Made by a program: the position numbers and the translations under genes. 64,000 nucleotides of DNA, from NCBI GenBank assembly GCA_030657355.1, contig CP131057.1, positions 455,501-519,500 on the forward strand. Reading direction: 5' to 3'. Under the pieces are notes generated by a model that was not told where the DNA came from, did no database searches, and saw only the letters and a list, made by a program, of their open reading frames with translations. Shown here in pieces: positions 33,956 through 42,711 of the stretch. The stretch comes from Radicibacter daui. Its GTDB lineage: Bacteria > Pseudomonadota > Alphaproteobacteria > Radicibacterales > Radicibacteraceae. Position 1 is the stretch's first letter. Every line of letters starts with the position of its first letter.

Positions 33956-35053
33956 ATGGCCCAGATTAGAGTTCAGAATCTGCGCAAGGATTTCGGGTCA
34001 TTCAGCGCGGTGAAATCTTCCACCTTCACCGTCGAGGATGGCGAGTTCTTCATGCTTCTTGGCCCCTCGGGGTGCGGCAAGACCACCACCTTGCGCATGA
34101 TGGCCGGCCTTGAGCTGCCGACGAGCGGAGAGATTTATATCGGCGGCGAAGAAGTGGGGATGAAGCGGGCAAGCCAGCGGGACATCGCCTTCGTCTTCCA
34201 GATGTTTGCCCTCTACCCGCATATGAATGTGCGCAAGAACATCTCCTATCCGCTGGTCAGCCAGGGCATGAAGCGGGCTGAAGTTGCCGCGCGTGTTGCC
34301 GATGTTGCCCGCATCCTCAAGATCGAGAACATCCTCGACAAGCCGGTGGGTGGCCTGTCCGGCGGTGACCGCCAGCGTGTCGCCCTTGGTCGTGCCATCG
34401 TGCGCAACCCGAAGGCTTTCCTGATGGATGAGCCGCTGGGGGCGCTCGATGCGGAATTTCGCGAGCACATGGCTGAAGAGCTGCGGGCGCTGCATGACCG
34501 CATGGGCGCCACCACCGTCTACGTCACGCATGACCAGCTGGAAGCCATGCAGATGGGCGACAAGATCGTGGTGATGAACCACGGCGTGGTGGAGCAGTTC
34601 GGCCGGCCACAGCAGATCTATGACTGGCCGGCCACCAGGTTCGTGGCTGCTTTCATCGGTTCGCCACCGATGAATTTTCTGGAGTTCGAAGGGTCGATCG
34701 CAGCGGGCGGCAGTCAGGTCACCCTCGGCGGACAGGGCGTGCAGGTCCCGGTGTCCCGCGAGGGCCTGTCCGGCAAGCTCACTCTGGGCGCGCGGCCCGA
34801 ACACACACGTTTTGACGAGCATTCCGCGCTTCGGGGCCGTGTGCTGGCGACGGAATATCTGGGCACGACGCAGATCGTGACCGTCCGGACCGATCACGGC
34901 GAAATCAAATCCCGCATCCCGTCTAACCAGCACGCCCGTGTTGGTGAAACGGTCGGCCTTTCCTTCGATGCCAGAACCCTGACCCTGTTCGATTCACTGA
35001 CGGGAAGGGCGCTGCTCTCCGAAGCCAATGAAGGAGTTCTTGGCCATGTCTGA
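33956..35053 (+). CDS. Sugar/polyol ABC transporter ATP-binding protein 1 (MalK/UgpC type)
   Basis: 365 residues. Walker A GPSGCGKTT, Q-loop VFQMFALYPHM, signature LSGGDRQRVALGRA (D replaces the usual Q), Walker B AFLMDEPLGALD, H-loop YVTHD. C-terminal OB-fold regulatory domain (LGARPEHTRF ... SFDARTLTLFDSLTGRAL). Overlaps the second ATPase start by 8 bases. Two different ATPases in one operon imply a heterodimer, as in GlpS/GlpT. Confidence 0.93.
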   Translation: MAQIRVQNLRKDFGSFSAVKSSTFTVEDGEFFMLLGPSGCGKTTTLRMMAGLELPTSGEIYIGGEEVGMKRASQRDIAFVFQMFALYPHMNVRKNISYPLVSQGMKRAEVAARVADVARILKIENILDKPVGGLSGGDRQRVALGRAIVRNPKAFLMDEPLGALDAEFREHMAEELRALHDRMGATTVYVTHDQLEAMQMGDKIVVMNHGVVEQFGRPQQIYDWPATRFVAAFIGSPPMNFLEFEGSIAAGGSQVTLGGQGVQVPVSREGLSGKLTLGARPEHTRFDEHSALRGRVLATEYLGTTQIVTVRTDHGEIKSRIPSNQHARVGETVGLSFDARTLTLFDSLTGRALLSEANEGVLGHV

Positions 35054-36040
35054 GATCGTCCTGCAAAACATCACAAAGTCCTTCGGATCCGTGACGGCGC
35101 TCGACGATGTGTCGATGACCGTGCCGGACGGCTCTTTCGTCGTGCTGCTGGGGCCGACGGGCGCGGGCAAGACCACAACCCTGCGCATCGTCTCCGGCCT
35201 TGAAAAGCCGGGCAGCGGCGATGTGCTGATCGGCGGCAAATCAATGCGCGGGCTCACCCCGGCGCAGCGCAATGTCGCTATGGTGTTCCAGCAATATTCG
35301 CTCTATCCGCATCTTTCGGTGCGGCAAAACCTTGAATTTCCACTCAAATCTCCTTTGCTGCGAACCCCGCAGCAGGAGATCGACCGGAAGGTAAATGCCG
35401 TCGCCGAGATGCTGCAGATCTCCCACAAGCTGGATAACAAGGCGACGGCGCTTTCCGGCGGCGAAATGCAGCGTGTCTCCATTGGCCGGGCGCTGGTGCG
35501 CAATCCGCAGGTCTATCTGATGGATGAACCGCTGAGCTCGCTGGACGCCAAGCTGCGGGCGGACTTGCGCATCGAGCTCAAGAACATCCAGGCTAACTCC
35601 GGCGCCACCTTGCTCTATGTCACCCATGACCAGATCGAGGCGATGACCATGGCCACCCATGTCGGCGTGCTGCATGAGGGACGGCTGGTACAGTTCGGCT
35701 CGCCGCGCGAAATCTATGAAGAGCCGGTCAGCCTTTATGCGGCGGGGCGCCTCGGGCAACCGCGCATCAACGTCATCCCGGCCGGGCTTTTCGCTGGCGC
35801 TCCAGCAAAGGCCACATCGATGGGCCTGCGGCCGGAGCACATCCGCCAGGGGAAGGGGAGGAAGCCGAGGTGCTCCGGGTGGAGCATCTGGGTGACCAGA
35901 CGCGGCTCCATCTTTCCTTCAGGAAACACACACTGGTGACCGTTACCGATCCGCACACCGCGATGAAGGGCGGGGACACCATCAAGATACAGCCGGAAAA
36001 GCCGCTCTATTTCGACGCGGCCGGCATGCGCCTGCTTTAA
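35046..36040 (+). pseudogene. Sugar/polyol ABC transporter ATP-binding protein 2, frameshifted near its 3' end
   Basis: Intact through the ATPase core: Walker A GPTGAGKTT, signature LSGGEMQRVSIGRA, Walker B VYLMDEPLSSLD, YVTHD. In frame it reads to 35939 (297 codons after ATG 35046) but after GLRPEHIRQ, about residue 268, the sequence stops looking like the family. The correct C-terminal part (EAEVLRVEHLGDQTRLHLSF ... PEKPLYFDAAGMRLL) continues in another frame to TAA at 36040. Adding one G in the GGGG runs at 35849-35852 or 35855-35858 restores a 331-residue protein. Either a sequencing/assembly error in a G run or a real 1-base deletion; the ATPase domain itself would survive. Confidence 0.82.
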
Positions 36041-36052
36041 GGGGAAACCTCC

Positions 36053-37696
36053 ATGTCGCAGTTCATAAACAACAGGGAAAATGCGGTCACGGAAGCCATC
36101 GACGGCGTGCTTGACGTCTCCGGTGGCACGCTGGCCCGGCTGGATGGTTATCCTCACATCCGTGTCGTGGTCCGCTCCGACTGGGACAAGAAGAAGGTCG
36201 CCGTCATTTCCGGCGGCGGCTCCGGGCACGAGCCGGCCCATGCCGGTTTTGTCGGTAAGGGCATGCTGACGGCGGCCATTTGCGGCGATGTGTTTGCCTC
36301 GCCCAGTGTCGACGCCATCCTGGCCGGCATTCTGGCGGTTACCGGGCCGGCGGGCTGCCTGCTGGTGGTCAAGAACTATACCGGCGACCGGCTGAATTTC
36401 GGCCTGGCGGCGGAGCGGGCGCGGGCCTACGGGCTCAATGTCAGCATGGTCATCGTGGATGATGACATCGCGCTGCCGGGCCTTGCCCAGTCGCGCGGCG
36501 TCGCCGGCACACTCTTTGTCCACAAGATCGCCGGCGCGCTGGCAGAGCGGGGGGGCGATCTCGAAGCCGTGGTTGCCGGCGCCCGGCGTGCCATCGCCAG
36601 CATCAGCACCATCGGCATGTCGCTCGATACCTGCACGGTACCGGGCTCGCCGAAGGAAAACCGCATCCCGGACGGCAGTGCCGAGCTGGGCCTTGGCATC
36701 CATGGTGAAGCCGGCGTCGAGCAGATCGAATATTCGACGGTGAAAGCCGCCGTTGCGGCAATGACCGAGCGCCTTGCCGCCGTGATGGGCGACCGGCCCC
36801 ATGTCGCGCTGGTCAACAATCTTGGCGGCACCTCGGTGCTGGAAATGTCGATCATCGTGCATGAGCTCATCAAATCGCAGATCGGGGACCGGATAGCCCA
36901 CGTCGTCGGTCCGGCGCCGATGATGACCTCGCTCGACATGCAGGGCTTTTCCATCTCGGTCTATCCGGCGGAAAAGGATGAGCTGGAACTTCTGACCGAG
37001 CCCGTGGCGCTGACCGCCTGGCCGGGTGTCGTAACCCTCAAACCCAGAAAAGTGCTGGCCTTGCCGGATGGCATCACGCCCATTACCCCGCTGCCATCCC
37101 GGCATGAGCCAACCCGCCAGTTCATGCTCGCCTGCTGCAACCTGCTGATCGGCGCGGAAAAGGATCTGAACGCGCTCGATGCCAAATCCGGCGACGGCGA
37201 TACCGGCTCAACCCTGTCGGGCGCCGCCCATGCGCTCATCGCTGCGCTCGACCGCCTGCCGCTCTCGGACCACACCCAGCTCCTGCGGGCCATCGGGCAG
37301 GAACTCAGCCAGACGATGGGCGGCTCCTCGGGCGTGCTGCTGGCCATCTTCTTTGCGGCGGCAGGAGACGGAGCCTCCAGCGGCCTCACCATGCGCGATG
37401 CCCTGAAAGCCGGCCTTGCCCGCATGCAGGAGATCGGCGGCGCCAATGTCGGCGACCGGACGATGGTCGACGCGTTATCGCCAGCCCTCGACGCCCTCAG
37501 CGAGGGCATTGCCGCCGCCGCCGCAAAAGCCCGCGCCGGCGCCAACCTGACCGCTACGCTTCTGCAAGCGAAAGCCGGACGGGCGGCCTATATAAACGCC
37601 AAACAACTGGAAGGCCACATCGACCCCGGCGCCGAGGCAGTGGCCCGGCTTTTCGAGCATCTGGCGAGCCGCGAGGACGGCAGCCAAACCCGTTAA
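36053..37696 (+). CDS. Dihydroxyacetone-kinase-family protein (DhaK-DhaL fusion)
   Basis: 547 residues. DhaK domain about 1-330 with GGGSGHEPAHAGFVGKGMLTAAICGDVFASP and the substrate-linking His217 (LGIHGEAG). DhaL domain about 350-547 with the Mg-ATP motif SGDGDTGSTL. ATP-dependent single-chain kinases of this type phosphorylate dihydroxyacetone or related ketoses such as erythrulose. It is the last gene of the LacI-controlled ABC operon, 12 bases after the ATPase, so its substrate is probably the imported compound or its oxidation product. No dehydrogenase is in the operon. Confidence 0.9.
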   Translation: MSQFINNRENAVTEAIDGVLDVSGGTLARLDGYPHIRVVVRSDWDKKKVAVISGGGSGHEPAHAGFVGKGMLTAAICGDVFASPSVDAILAGILAVTGPAGCLLVVKNYTGDRLNFGLAAERARAYGLNVSMVIVDDDIALPGLAQSRGVAGTLFVHKIAGALAERGGDLEAVVAGARRAIASISTIGMSLDTCTVPGSPKENRIPDGSAELGLGIHGEAGVEQIEYSTVKAAVAAMTERLAAVMGDRPHVALVNNLGGTSVLEMSIIVHELIKSQIGDRIAHVVGPAPMMTSLDMQGFSISVYPAEKDELELLTEPVALTAWPGVVTLKPRKVLALPDGITPITPLPSRHEPTRQFMLACCNLLIGAEKDLNALDAKSGDGDTGSTLSGAAHALIAALDRLPLSDHTQLLRAIGQELSQTMGGSSGVLLAIFFAAAGDGASSGLTMRDALKAGLARMQEIGGANVGDRTMVDALSPALDALSEGIAAAAAKARAGANLTATLLQAKAGRAAYINAKQLEGHIDPGAEAVARLFEHLASREDGSQTR

Positions 37697-37722
37697 AAAC
37701 AAACTGGCGGAGGCCTGACAGA

Positions 37723-37759
37723 GGGTAGTTGAGACGTTTTTCCTCAACTGCCCCTTTTT
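37723..37759 (+). terminator. Intrinsic terminator of the ABC/kinase operon
   Basis: Stem GGGTAGTTGAG / CTCAACTGCCC (37723-37733, 37743-37753) with a 9-base loop and one mismatch, followed by CTTTTTC. It lies between convergent genes. Confidence 0.8.
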
Positions 37760-37767
37760 CTTGATGG

Positions 37768-39543
37768 CTAAGGTTGATGCGCCACAACTGGCGTCGGAAG
37801 AGCCATTTTGGCAATGGCTGACGCCCAGTCTCCCGGCCGATCCTGCCTGGCCATCTTCTGCGCCGGGTACCAGCGATTGTGATCACCAAGCCCCCATCGC
37901 CACTCGGCAAAGAACTGCAAGAGAACTTCCGATTTCACCCCGGCGAGACCGGCAAGGTGAGCGAGCGAAGTATCCGATGTGATTGTCAGTTGCGCCAGCG
38001 CCATGGCGGCGAGGCTATCCTCGAACGGCACGGCTTCATCAAGATCTGCCATAACCGTCATGCGATCCTGAAGCCCCGCCGGCACATCGCGCTGGATGGA
38101 GAAAAGTTCAATTTCTCCGTCCGCATGCCGGCGCAGCAGGGGTTCCAGCATTTCAGGCGACAGCGAACGCCCCTCATCCATGGACTGCTTTGTGTTACCC
38201 TGCCAGGCCAGCACAATCAGCGGCCGGTCCGGATATTTTCTCGCGTTGCGTACCCGTTCGATATGCGCCGGCATAGCAGACAGCTGTGGCCAGGCGGCGG
38301 GCGGTTGCGGCGATGAGAGCAGATGGGGAAGCTCATCGAGGAGAACCGCCGCATCAACCCCCTCAACTTCATCGCTCACAGGCTGCAATCGCACGCGTTC
38401 CAGCTGGAGGCTGCGGGAGAGCAGGGGGTAGAGCGCATCCGGTATCCGCAAGACGAACTGACGTTCCGGCGCCCGGGCAACAACCTCCGGCAGCCACCGT
38501 AAAAACATGAGGAAGTCACCCAGGCCTTGACAGCACTCGACCACGCACGCTGCCGCTCCGGGCGGGGGCCACTGCTGTTTGCGGTGCCATGGCAGGCCGA
38601 GCGCCGGCATGAAGCGTGTACCGGTTTGCCCTTCCTCCTGCTTCCACTTCACATAGGCATGCCAGCCTCGGGGTGTCAGCTCCAGTTCCAGAGCCGTTGC
38701 CGCTGACCGGATGTCACTCTCATCAGTCTGTTCGCTCAGCGTAAGGCTTTGTTCCGCCACCTGTTTGAAAGCGACCCAGTCGCCTTTGAGCTTCACAATC
38801 CGAGCAAGGGCGGAAAGATAAAGATCCTCCCGGCCCGGCACTTTTTTAAAAAACTGGAGCCTCTCCTCAGCCAAAGGAATGTTGCTTGTCCTTATTGCGG
38901 CATTAAGCTCGGCCCTGGCGACAATCGGCTCGCTGCGCACGCTTTCAAGGCGGGTCCGAACAAGTTCGAGCACCTCATCGTAACGCTCGTTAAGGTCCAG
39001 CCAACTGAGAATGATCAGCTGAAAATCCCGCTGATTTTCCGCGCCCGGAAGGGCCCGCAATATCTCGATTTCGCGCCAGGCGGCCTCCCTGTCCCGCAGA
39101 AAGCATAAAACCAACGCCAGATTGACCCTGGTGGTGGTTGAAGTGGGATCCAGCTTCAAAGCGTCTTCAAGGGCCTCGCGGGCAGTCTGATGGTGCTGGG
39201 CCCCAAGGTTGCGCATGACAAGCGCTTTGAGGATCAATACCGCTACGGGATTTTGGACGGCCGCTTCAAGCTGCGTCAAGGCTGCCAGCGCCGGAGCCGC
39301 ACGCCGCTGACGCGAATAGGAAAGTGCGAGAATTTTAAGGGCTTCGGGGTCGTTTCCCGCCTGCCTGGCCGCCCGAATGGCGCGGACAAGATCATTGCAG
39401 CGAAAATAACAGTCCGCCGCCAGAGTGAAATATTTCGGCGCCTCTGCCTGGGAAAGACGCCCGGCGGCCCTGAGCGCCAATTGACCTGCCTCAGCGTAAT
39501 CCTTCGCAGCCAGCGCGGCCCTTATTCGAGTATCTAGCGTCAT
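37768..39543 (-). CDS. TPR-repeat protein with C-terminal glycosyltransferase-like domain
   Basis: 591 residues. Helical TPR-like repeats fill about 1-290 (AALAAKDYAEAGQLALRAAGRLSQAEAPKYFTLA ... ALEDALKLDPTSTTTRVNLALVLCFLRDREAA). The C-terminal half (about 330-591) has VVECCQGLGDFLMFLRWLPEV, VLAWQGNTKQSMDEGRSLSPEMLEPLL and SDTSLAHLAGLAGVKSEVLLQFFAEWRWGLGDHNRWYP, the pattern of TPR-linked GT-B proteins near family GT9. No signal peptide. It stands alone between two transport operons. It may glycosylate a surface or flagellar protein, but no acceptor gene is near. Confidence 0.78.
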   Translation of the reverse strand: MTLDTRIRAALAAKDYAEAGQLALRAAGRLSQAEAPKYFTLAADCYFRCNDLVRAIRAARQAGNDPEALKILALSYSRQRRAAPALAALTQLEAAVQNPVAVLILKALVMRNLGAQHHQTAREALEDALKLDPTSTTTRVNLALVLCFLRDREAAWREIEILRALPGAENQRDFQLIILSWLDLNERYDEVLELVRTRLESVRSEPIVARAELNAAIRTSNIPLAEERLQFFKKVPGREDLYLSALARIVKLKGDWVAFKQVAEQSLTLSEQTDESDIRSAATALELELTPRGWHAYVKWKQEEGQTGTRFMPALGLPWHRKQQWPPPGAAACVVECCQGLGDFLMFLRWLPEVVARAPERQFVLRIPDALYPLLSRSLQLERVRLQPVSDEVEGVDAAVLLDELPHLLSSPQPPAAWPQLSAMPAHIERVRNARKYPDRPLIVLAWQGNTKQSMDEGRSLSPEMLEPLLRRHADGEIELFSIQRDVPAGLQDRMTVMADLDEAVPFEDSLAAMALAQLTITSDTSLAHLAGLAGVKSEVLLQFFAEWRWGLGDHNRWYPAQKMARQDRPGDWASAIAKMALPTPVVAHQP

Positions 39544-40022
39544 CTGAACTCAAGCGGAAATGGAAGATATGTTAGCCGGAAATCCCGTGATTTCAATAAA
39601 GGGAATGGCAAGGCTGGACCATAGCCATCGCTTCGGCGAGAGCACTTTTCGCGCCTGCGGCAAGATTTTTAATTACCATAATATAAATTATCAAACTTAA
39701 TAAATCACGTATCCTTAGCCCAAGGCATCCATCCACAGCTCATCCAGCGCACCTGAACCGCTCCACCAGCATCACAAATCCTGCGCGCTCCACTCTCCCC
39801 CAACGCCCTCAGCAAATAATCCATGCCATAAAGAATGGCAATGACGCTAAATATTAATCACATGGCGCACACTTATTAATCAAATCATCCTGTTCATCAG
39901 GATAACATCCATATAATTACAATAACGAGTGCGCCTCCCGACAACGGATATTCCTGCCACACCCCCTAAGCTCTCACCGTCCAACGCAGCATGCTGCAAA
40001 CAATCAAACGACGGAGCGGGCA
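39544..40022. other. 479-bp AT-rich intergenic region with regulatory repeats
   Basis: No gene or RNA seen. The right half holds a 9-bp direct repeat TATTAATCA (39852-39860 and 39874-39882) and the inverted repeat ATCCTG-TTCAT-CAGGAT (39887-39903), all upstream of the amide operon. The left half shows only AT-rich sequence (39670-39705). Confidence 0.5.
39852..39903. promoter_or_regulatory. Candidate regulator sites upstream of the amide operon
   Basis: Two TATTAATCA copies with a 22-bp period, the arrangement used by AraC-type proteins, plus a 6-bp inverted repeat directly downstream. The operon encodes an AraC-type regulator fused to an amidase, a plausible binder. Prediction. Confidence 0.4.
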
Positions 40023-40943
40023 ATGAACAGGACTGGATCGGGTTGCTCCCGGCTGCTGCGCAAGGCGTGGCTGGGCATGATGGTGACGGGGCAGCTGGCC
40101 GTGGCCACTGTGGTATTTTCAGCGGCGCTGCCGGTGACACCGGCCAAGGCGGCAGCACCTGAGGCCTGTGCGGCCCTGCAAGCCAAATATCCCGCCCTGA
40201 AGGGCAAGACGCTGGTCAACGCCGTCAACCCGCATACCCCGGGGTATGAAGCGCTCGATCCGAACGACCCCAGCAAATATATCGGTTTCGACATCGATCT
40301 GGGCGAAGCCATCGGCGACTGCCTCGGCTTCAGCCTTACCTACAAGCCGGTCACCTTTGCCGCCCTGCTCACCACGCTTGAAGCCGGCCAGGCCGATATC
40401 GTGATCTCCGATATCTACGCCACCAAGGACCGCGCCAAGGCCGCCGATTTCGTCACCTATCTCAAGGTGTTCGACGGTGTGCTGGTCGCCAAGGGCAATC
40501 CGAAGAAGATCACCGGCATCAACACCTCCATGTGCGGGGCGGTTGCGGCCGAAAATACCGGTTATGTCGAAGTGCCGCTGATCCAGGCGCTGGAAGCGGA
40601 TTGCAAGGCCGCCGGCAAGCCGGCCCCGGAAATCCAGCTCTATGACAACAACGCCAACTGCATCCAGGCCATCCTGTCGGGCCGTGCGGACACCTATATC
40701 AACGACGCCAATACCGTTGACGGTGCGGTCAAGGCCTATCCCGACAAGCTGGAGAAGGCGACTGCGGTCACCCTGCCCTATTCCGTCGGCATCGCCGTAC
40801 CGCGGGGCAAGACCGATTTCCGCGACGCCGTGATGGCCGCGCTGAGCGAAATCCAGAAGTCCGGCATGCAGGCCGAGCTCATGAAGAAGTGGAACCTGCC
40901 GGAAGACCAGATCGAGGCACCGAAACTCGTCCTCGCCGATTGA
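40023..40943 (+). CDS. Polar amino-acid/amide ABC transporter substrate-binding protein
   Basis: 306 residues; signal peptide of about 42 residues (hydrophobic GMMVTGQLAVATVVFSAALPV, cleavage near AKAAA). SBP family 3 landmarks: YIGFDIDLGEAIGDCLGFSLTYKPVTFAALLTTLEAGQADIVISDIYATKDRAK and RADTYINDANTV. Usually binds amino acids or small polar amines. First gene of an operon with a permease-ATPase fusion and two acetamidase/formamidase genes, so the ligand is probably an amide or a compound yielding one. Confidence 0.92.
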   Translation: MNRTGSGCSRLLRKAWLGMMVTGQLAVATVVFSAALPVTPAKAAAPEACAALQAKYPALKGKTLVNAVNPHTPGYEALDPNDPSKYIGFDIDLGEAIGDCLGFSLTYKPVTFAALLTTLEAGQADIVISDIYATKDRAKAADFVTYLKVFDGVLVAKGNPKKITGINTSMCGAVAAENTGYVEVPLIQALEADCKAAGKPAPEIQLYDNNANCIQAILSGRADTYINDANTVDGAVKAYPDKLEKATAVTLPYSVGIAVPRGKTDFRDAVMAALSEIQKSGMQAELMKKWNLPEDQIEAPKLVLAD

Positions 40944-40951
40944 CTCCGGCC

Positions 40952-40986
40952 GGCGGTCGGCCCCGCACGCGGGCCGGCCGCCTTTT
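40952..40986 (+). terminator. Hairpin with short U-tract after the binding-protein gene
   Basis: GGCGGTCGGCCC / GGGCCGGCCGCC (40952-40963, 40971-40982) pair with one G-U wobble, loop of 7, then TTTT. Likely an attenuator between the binding protein and the downstream permease, as in the other operons of this window. Confidence 0.7.
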
Positions 40987-41032
40987 CCGGATGCGACACC
41001 AGTTCCAGCGGCAGTGCAGGTGAAGGTCCCCC

Positions 41033-42658
41033 ATGGATCTGTTCTTGAAATATGTAAGCCAGCCCTACCTGGTTACCGGCATAGTCTACACGCTTCTCAT
41101 CACTGTGCTGGGCCTTGCCGGCGGGACCGTGATGGGCACGGTCCTGGCCGGCATGCAGCTCAGCCGGTTCCGCGCACTTGCCCTTCTGGCGCGCGCCTAT
41201 GCCATCATCTTCCGGGGCACGCCGCTCATCCTGCAGATGATCTTCTGTTACAACGCCCTGCCGATGATCGGCATCAAGCTGACAGCCATTGAGGCGGCCG
41301 GCCTGGCGCTGGCGCTGAACGAAGCCCCCTTCATTGCCGAGATCATTCGCGCCAACATTATTGGCGTCGACCGCGGACAGGTGGCTGCGGGACAGGCGCT
41401 GGGCATGACACCGGCTGCCATCATGCTGCGCGTAGTGGCGCCGCAGGCCATTCGCTCGATGGTGCCGGCGCTGGGTAATGAGGCGGTCAGCGCCCTCAAG
41501 AACTCCTCCCTCGCCTCTGTCGTCTCGGTGCAGGAACTCACGCTGCGCAGCACACAGCTTGCCTCCGCTACCTTTGACTTCTTCTCCATCTTCTTCGCCT
41601 CCGGCCTCATGTATCTGGTCCTCACCGGTGCCATCGCGGTGATCCAGATCGTGATCGAGGTTTTGCTCGATCTTGACGGCCCCTCTCCGCAGGCGCGCCT
41701 TGCCCGGCTGCTGCCCTGGAAGCGCCTGCCGGTCGAGTTGCCCGCCGGGCCGTCTGCCGCCGCGCCCGAAGCCGTGACGACCACGACGGAGGCGACCTCG
41801 CCGGCCCCGTTGCAGCCGGCATCAGCCAGAGCGGCCCGTGCGCCGGACCGAAGGCGCCGCGCAGCCACGCTTGCCAATAACGGCCTTGCGCTGGAGATCA
41901 ATGATCTGGGCAAGAGCTACAATGGCCGCCCGGTTCTGAAGGCACTTAATCTCGATGTGCGCCTTGGCGAGGTTGTTGCCCTGCTGGGCCCCAGCGGATC
42001 GGGTAAAAGCACGCTTCTGCGCTGCATCAACCGCCTGGAATTCTGGGAGAGTGGCACCATCCGCGTCACCGGCCGGGCTATCGACCGTGACGAGACCGGG
42101 CGGGCGCTCTCCCCGCGCGGCATTGCCCATGCCCGGGCGGCTGTCGGCGTCGGTATGGTGTTCCAGAACTTCAATCTCTTTGGCCACCTCACAGCCCGCG
42201 AAAATGTGGCCGGGCCGCTGCGCTGGGTGCAAGGCCTCTCCCGGCTGGATGCCGACCAACGTGCCATGGAACTGTTGACGCGTGTCGGCCTCGCCCACCG
42301 GGCCGATGCCCTGCCCCGACATATGTCGGGCGGCCAGCAACAACGGGTCGCCATCGCCCGCGCCCTTGCCCCAAACCCGGCCATTCTGCTGCTTGACGAG
42401 CCAACCTCGGCCCTCGATCCGGAACTGGTCAGCGAGGTGCTGGAAGTAATCCGCCGTCTGGCGGTGGAAGACGGGCTGACAATGCTCATCTCCACTCACC
42501 AGATCAGCTTTGCCCGCGATGTGGCCGACTGGGCGATCTTCCTAGCCGATGGCGCGATCGTCGAGGAAGGGCCAGCCGAGGAAATACTCACCCGACCGCA
42601 AAATCCGCGTACCGCGCAGTTCCTGCAGATCGTGGCCGAGGAAGAAGCCGCCGGCTGA
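41033..42658 (+). CDS. Amino-acid ABC transporter permease-ATPase fusion
   Basis: 541 residues. Residues 1 to about 215 are a HisM/GlnP-type permease with GTPLILQMIFCYNALP and the EAA loop GQALGMTPAAIMLRVVAPQAIRSMVPALGNEAVSALKNSS. A Pro/Ala/Thr-rich linker (about 225-285) leads to a GlnQ/HisP-type ATPase: Walker A GPSGSGKST near 319, signature MSGGQQQRVAIARAL, Walker B AILLLDEPTSALD, switch STHQ instead of the usual STHE/VTHE. A homodimer would give a complete transporter core with the 40023 binding protein. Confidence 0.92.
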   Translation: MDLFLKYVSQPYLVTGIVYTLLITVLGLAGGTVMGTVLAGMQLSRFRALALLARAYAIIFRGTPLILQMIFCYNALPMIGIKLTAIEAAGLALALNEAPFIAEIIRANIIGVDRGQVAAGQALGMTPAAIMLRVVAPQAIRSMVPALGNEAVSALKNSSLASVVSVQELTLRSTQLASATFDFFSIFFASGLMYLVLTGAIAVIQIVIEVLLDLDGPSPQARLARLLPWKRLPVELPAGPSAAAPEAVTTTTEATSPAPLQPASARAARAPDRRRRAATLANNGLALEINDLGKSYNGRPVLKALNLDVRLGEVVALLGPSGSGKSTLLRCINRLEFWESGTIRVTGRAIDRDETGRALSPRGIAHARAAVGVGMVFQNFNLFGHLTARENVAGPLRWVQGLSRLDADQRAMELLTRVGLAHRADALPRHMSGGQQQRVAIARALAPNPAILLLDEPTSALDPELVSEVLEVIRRLAVEDGLTMLISTHQISFARDVADWAIFLADGAIVEEGPAEEILTRPQNPRTAQFLQIVAEEEAAG

Positions 42659-42711
42659 TGGCCGACGCCTGTCCTCTCGAAAATTCCAGAAAGACCAAGC
42701 GGAGAAGAACC

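Noticed and set aside
35845-35860. Programmed -1 frameshift in the second ATPase
   Set aside because: No slippery heptamer plus pseudoknot is apparent, and family members are encoded without a shift; an indel in a G run is simpler.
35735-37105. 456-codon open frame on the minus strand
   Set aside because: Opposite the dihydroxyacetone-kinase-type gene, without RBS or recognisable domain.
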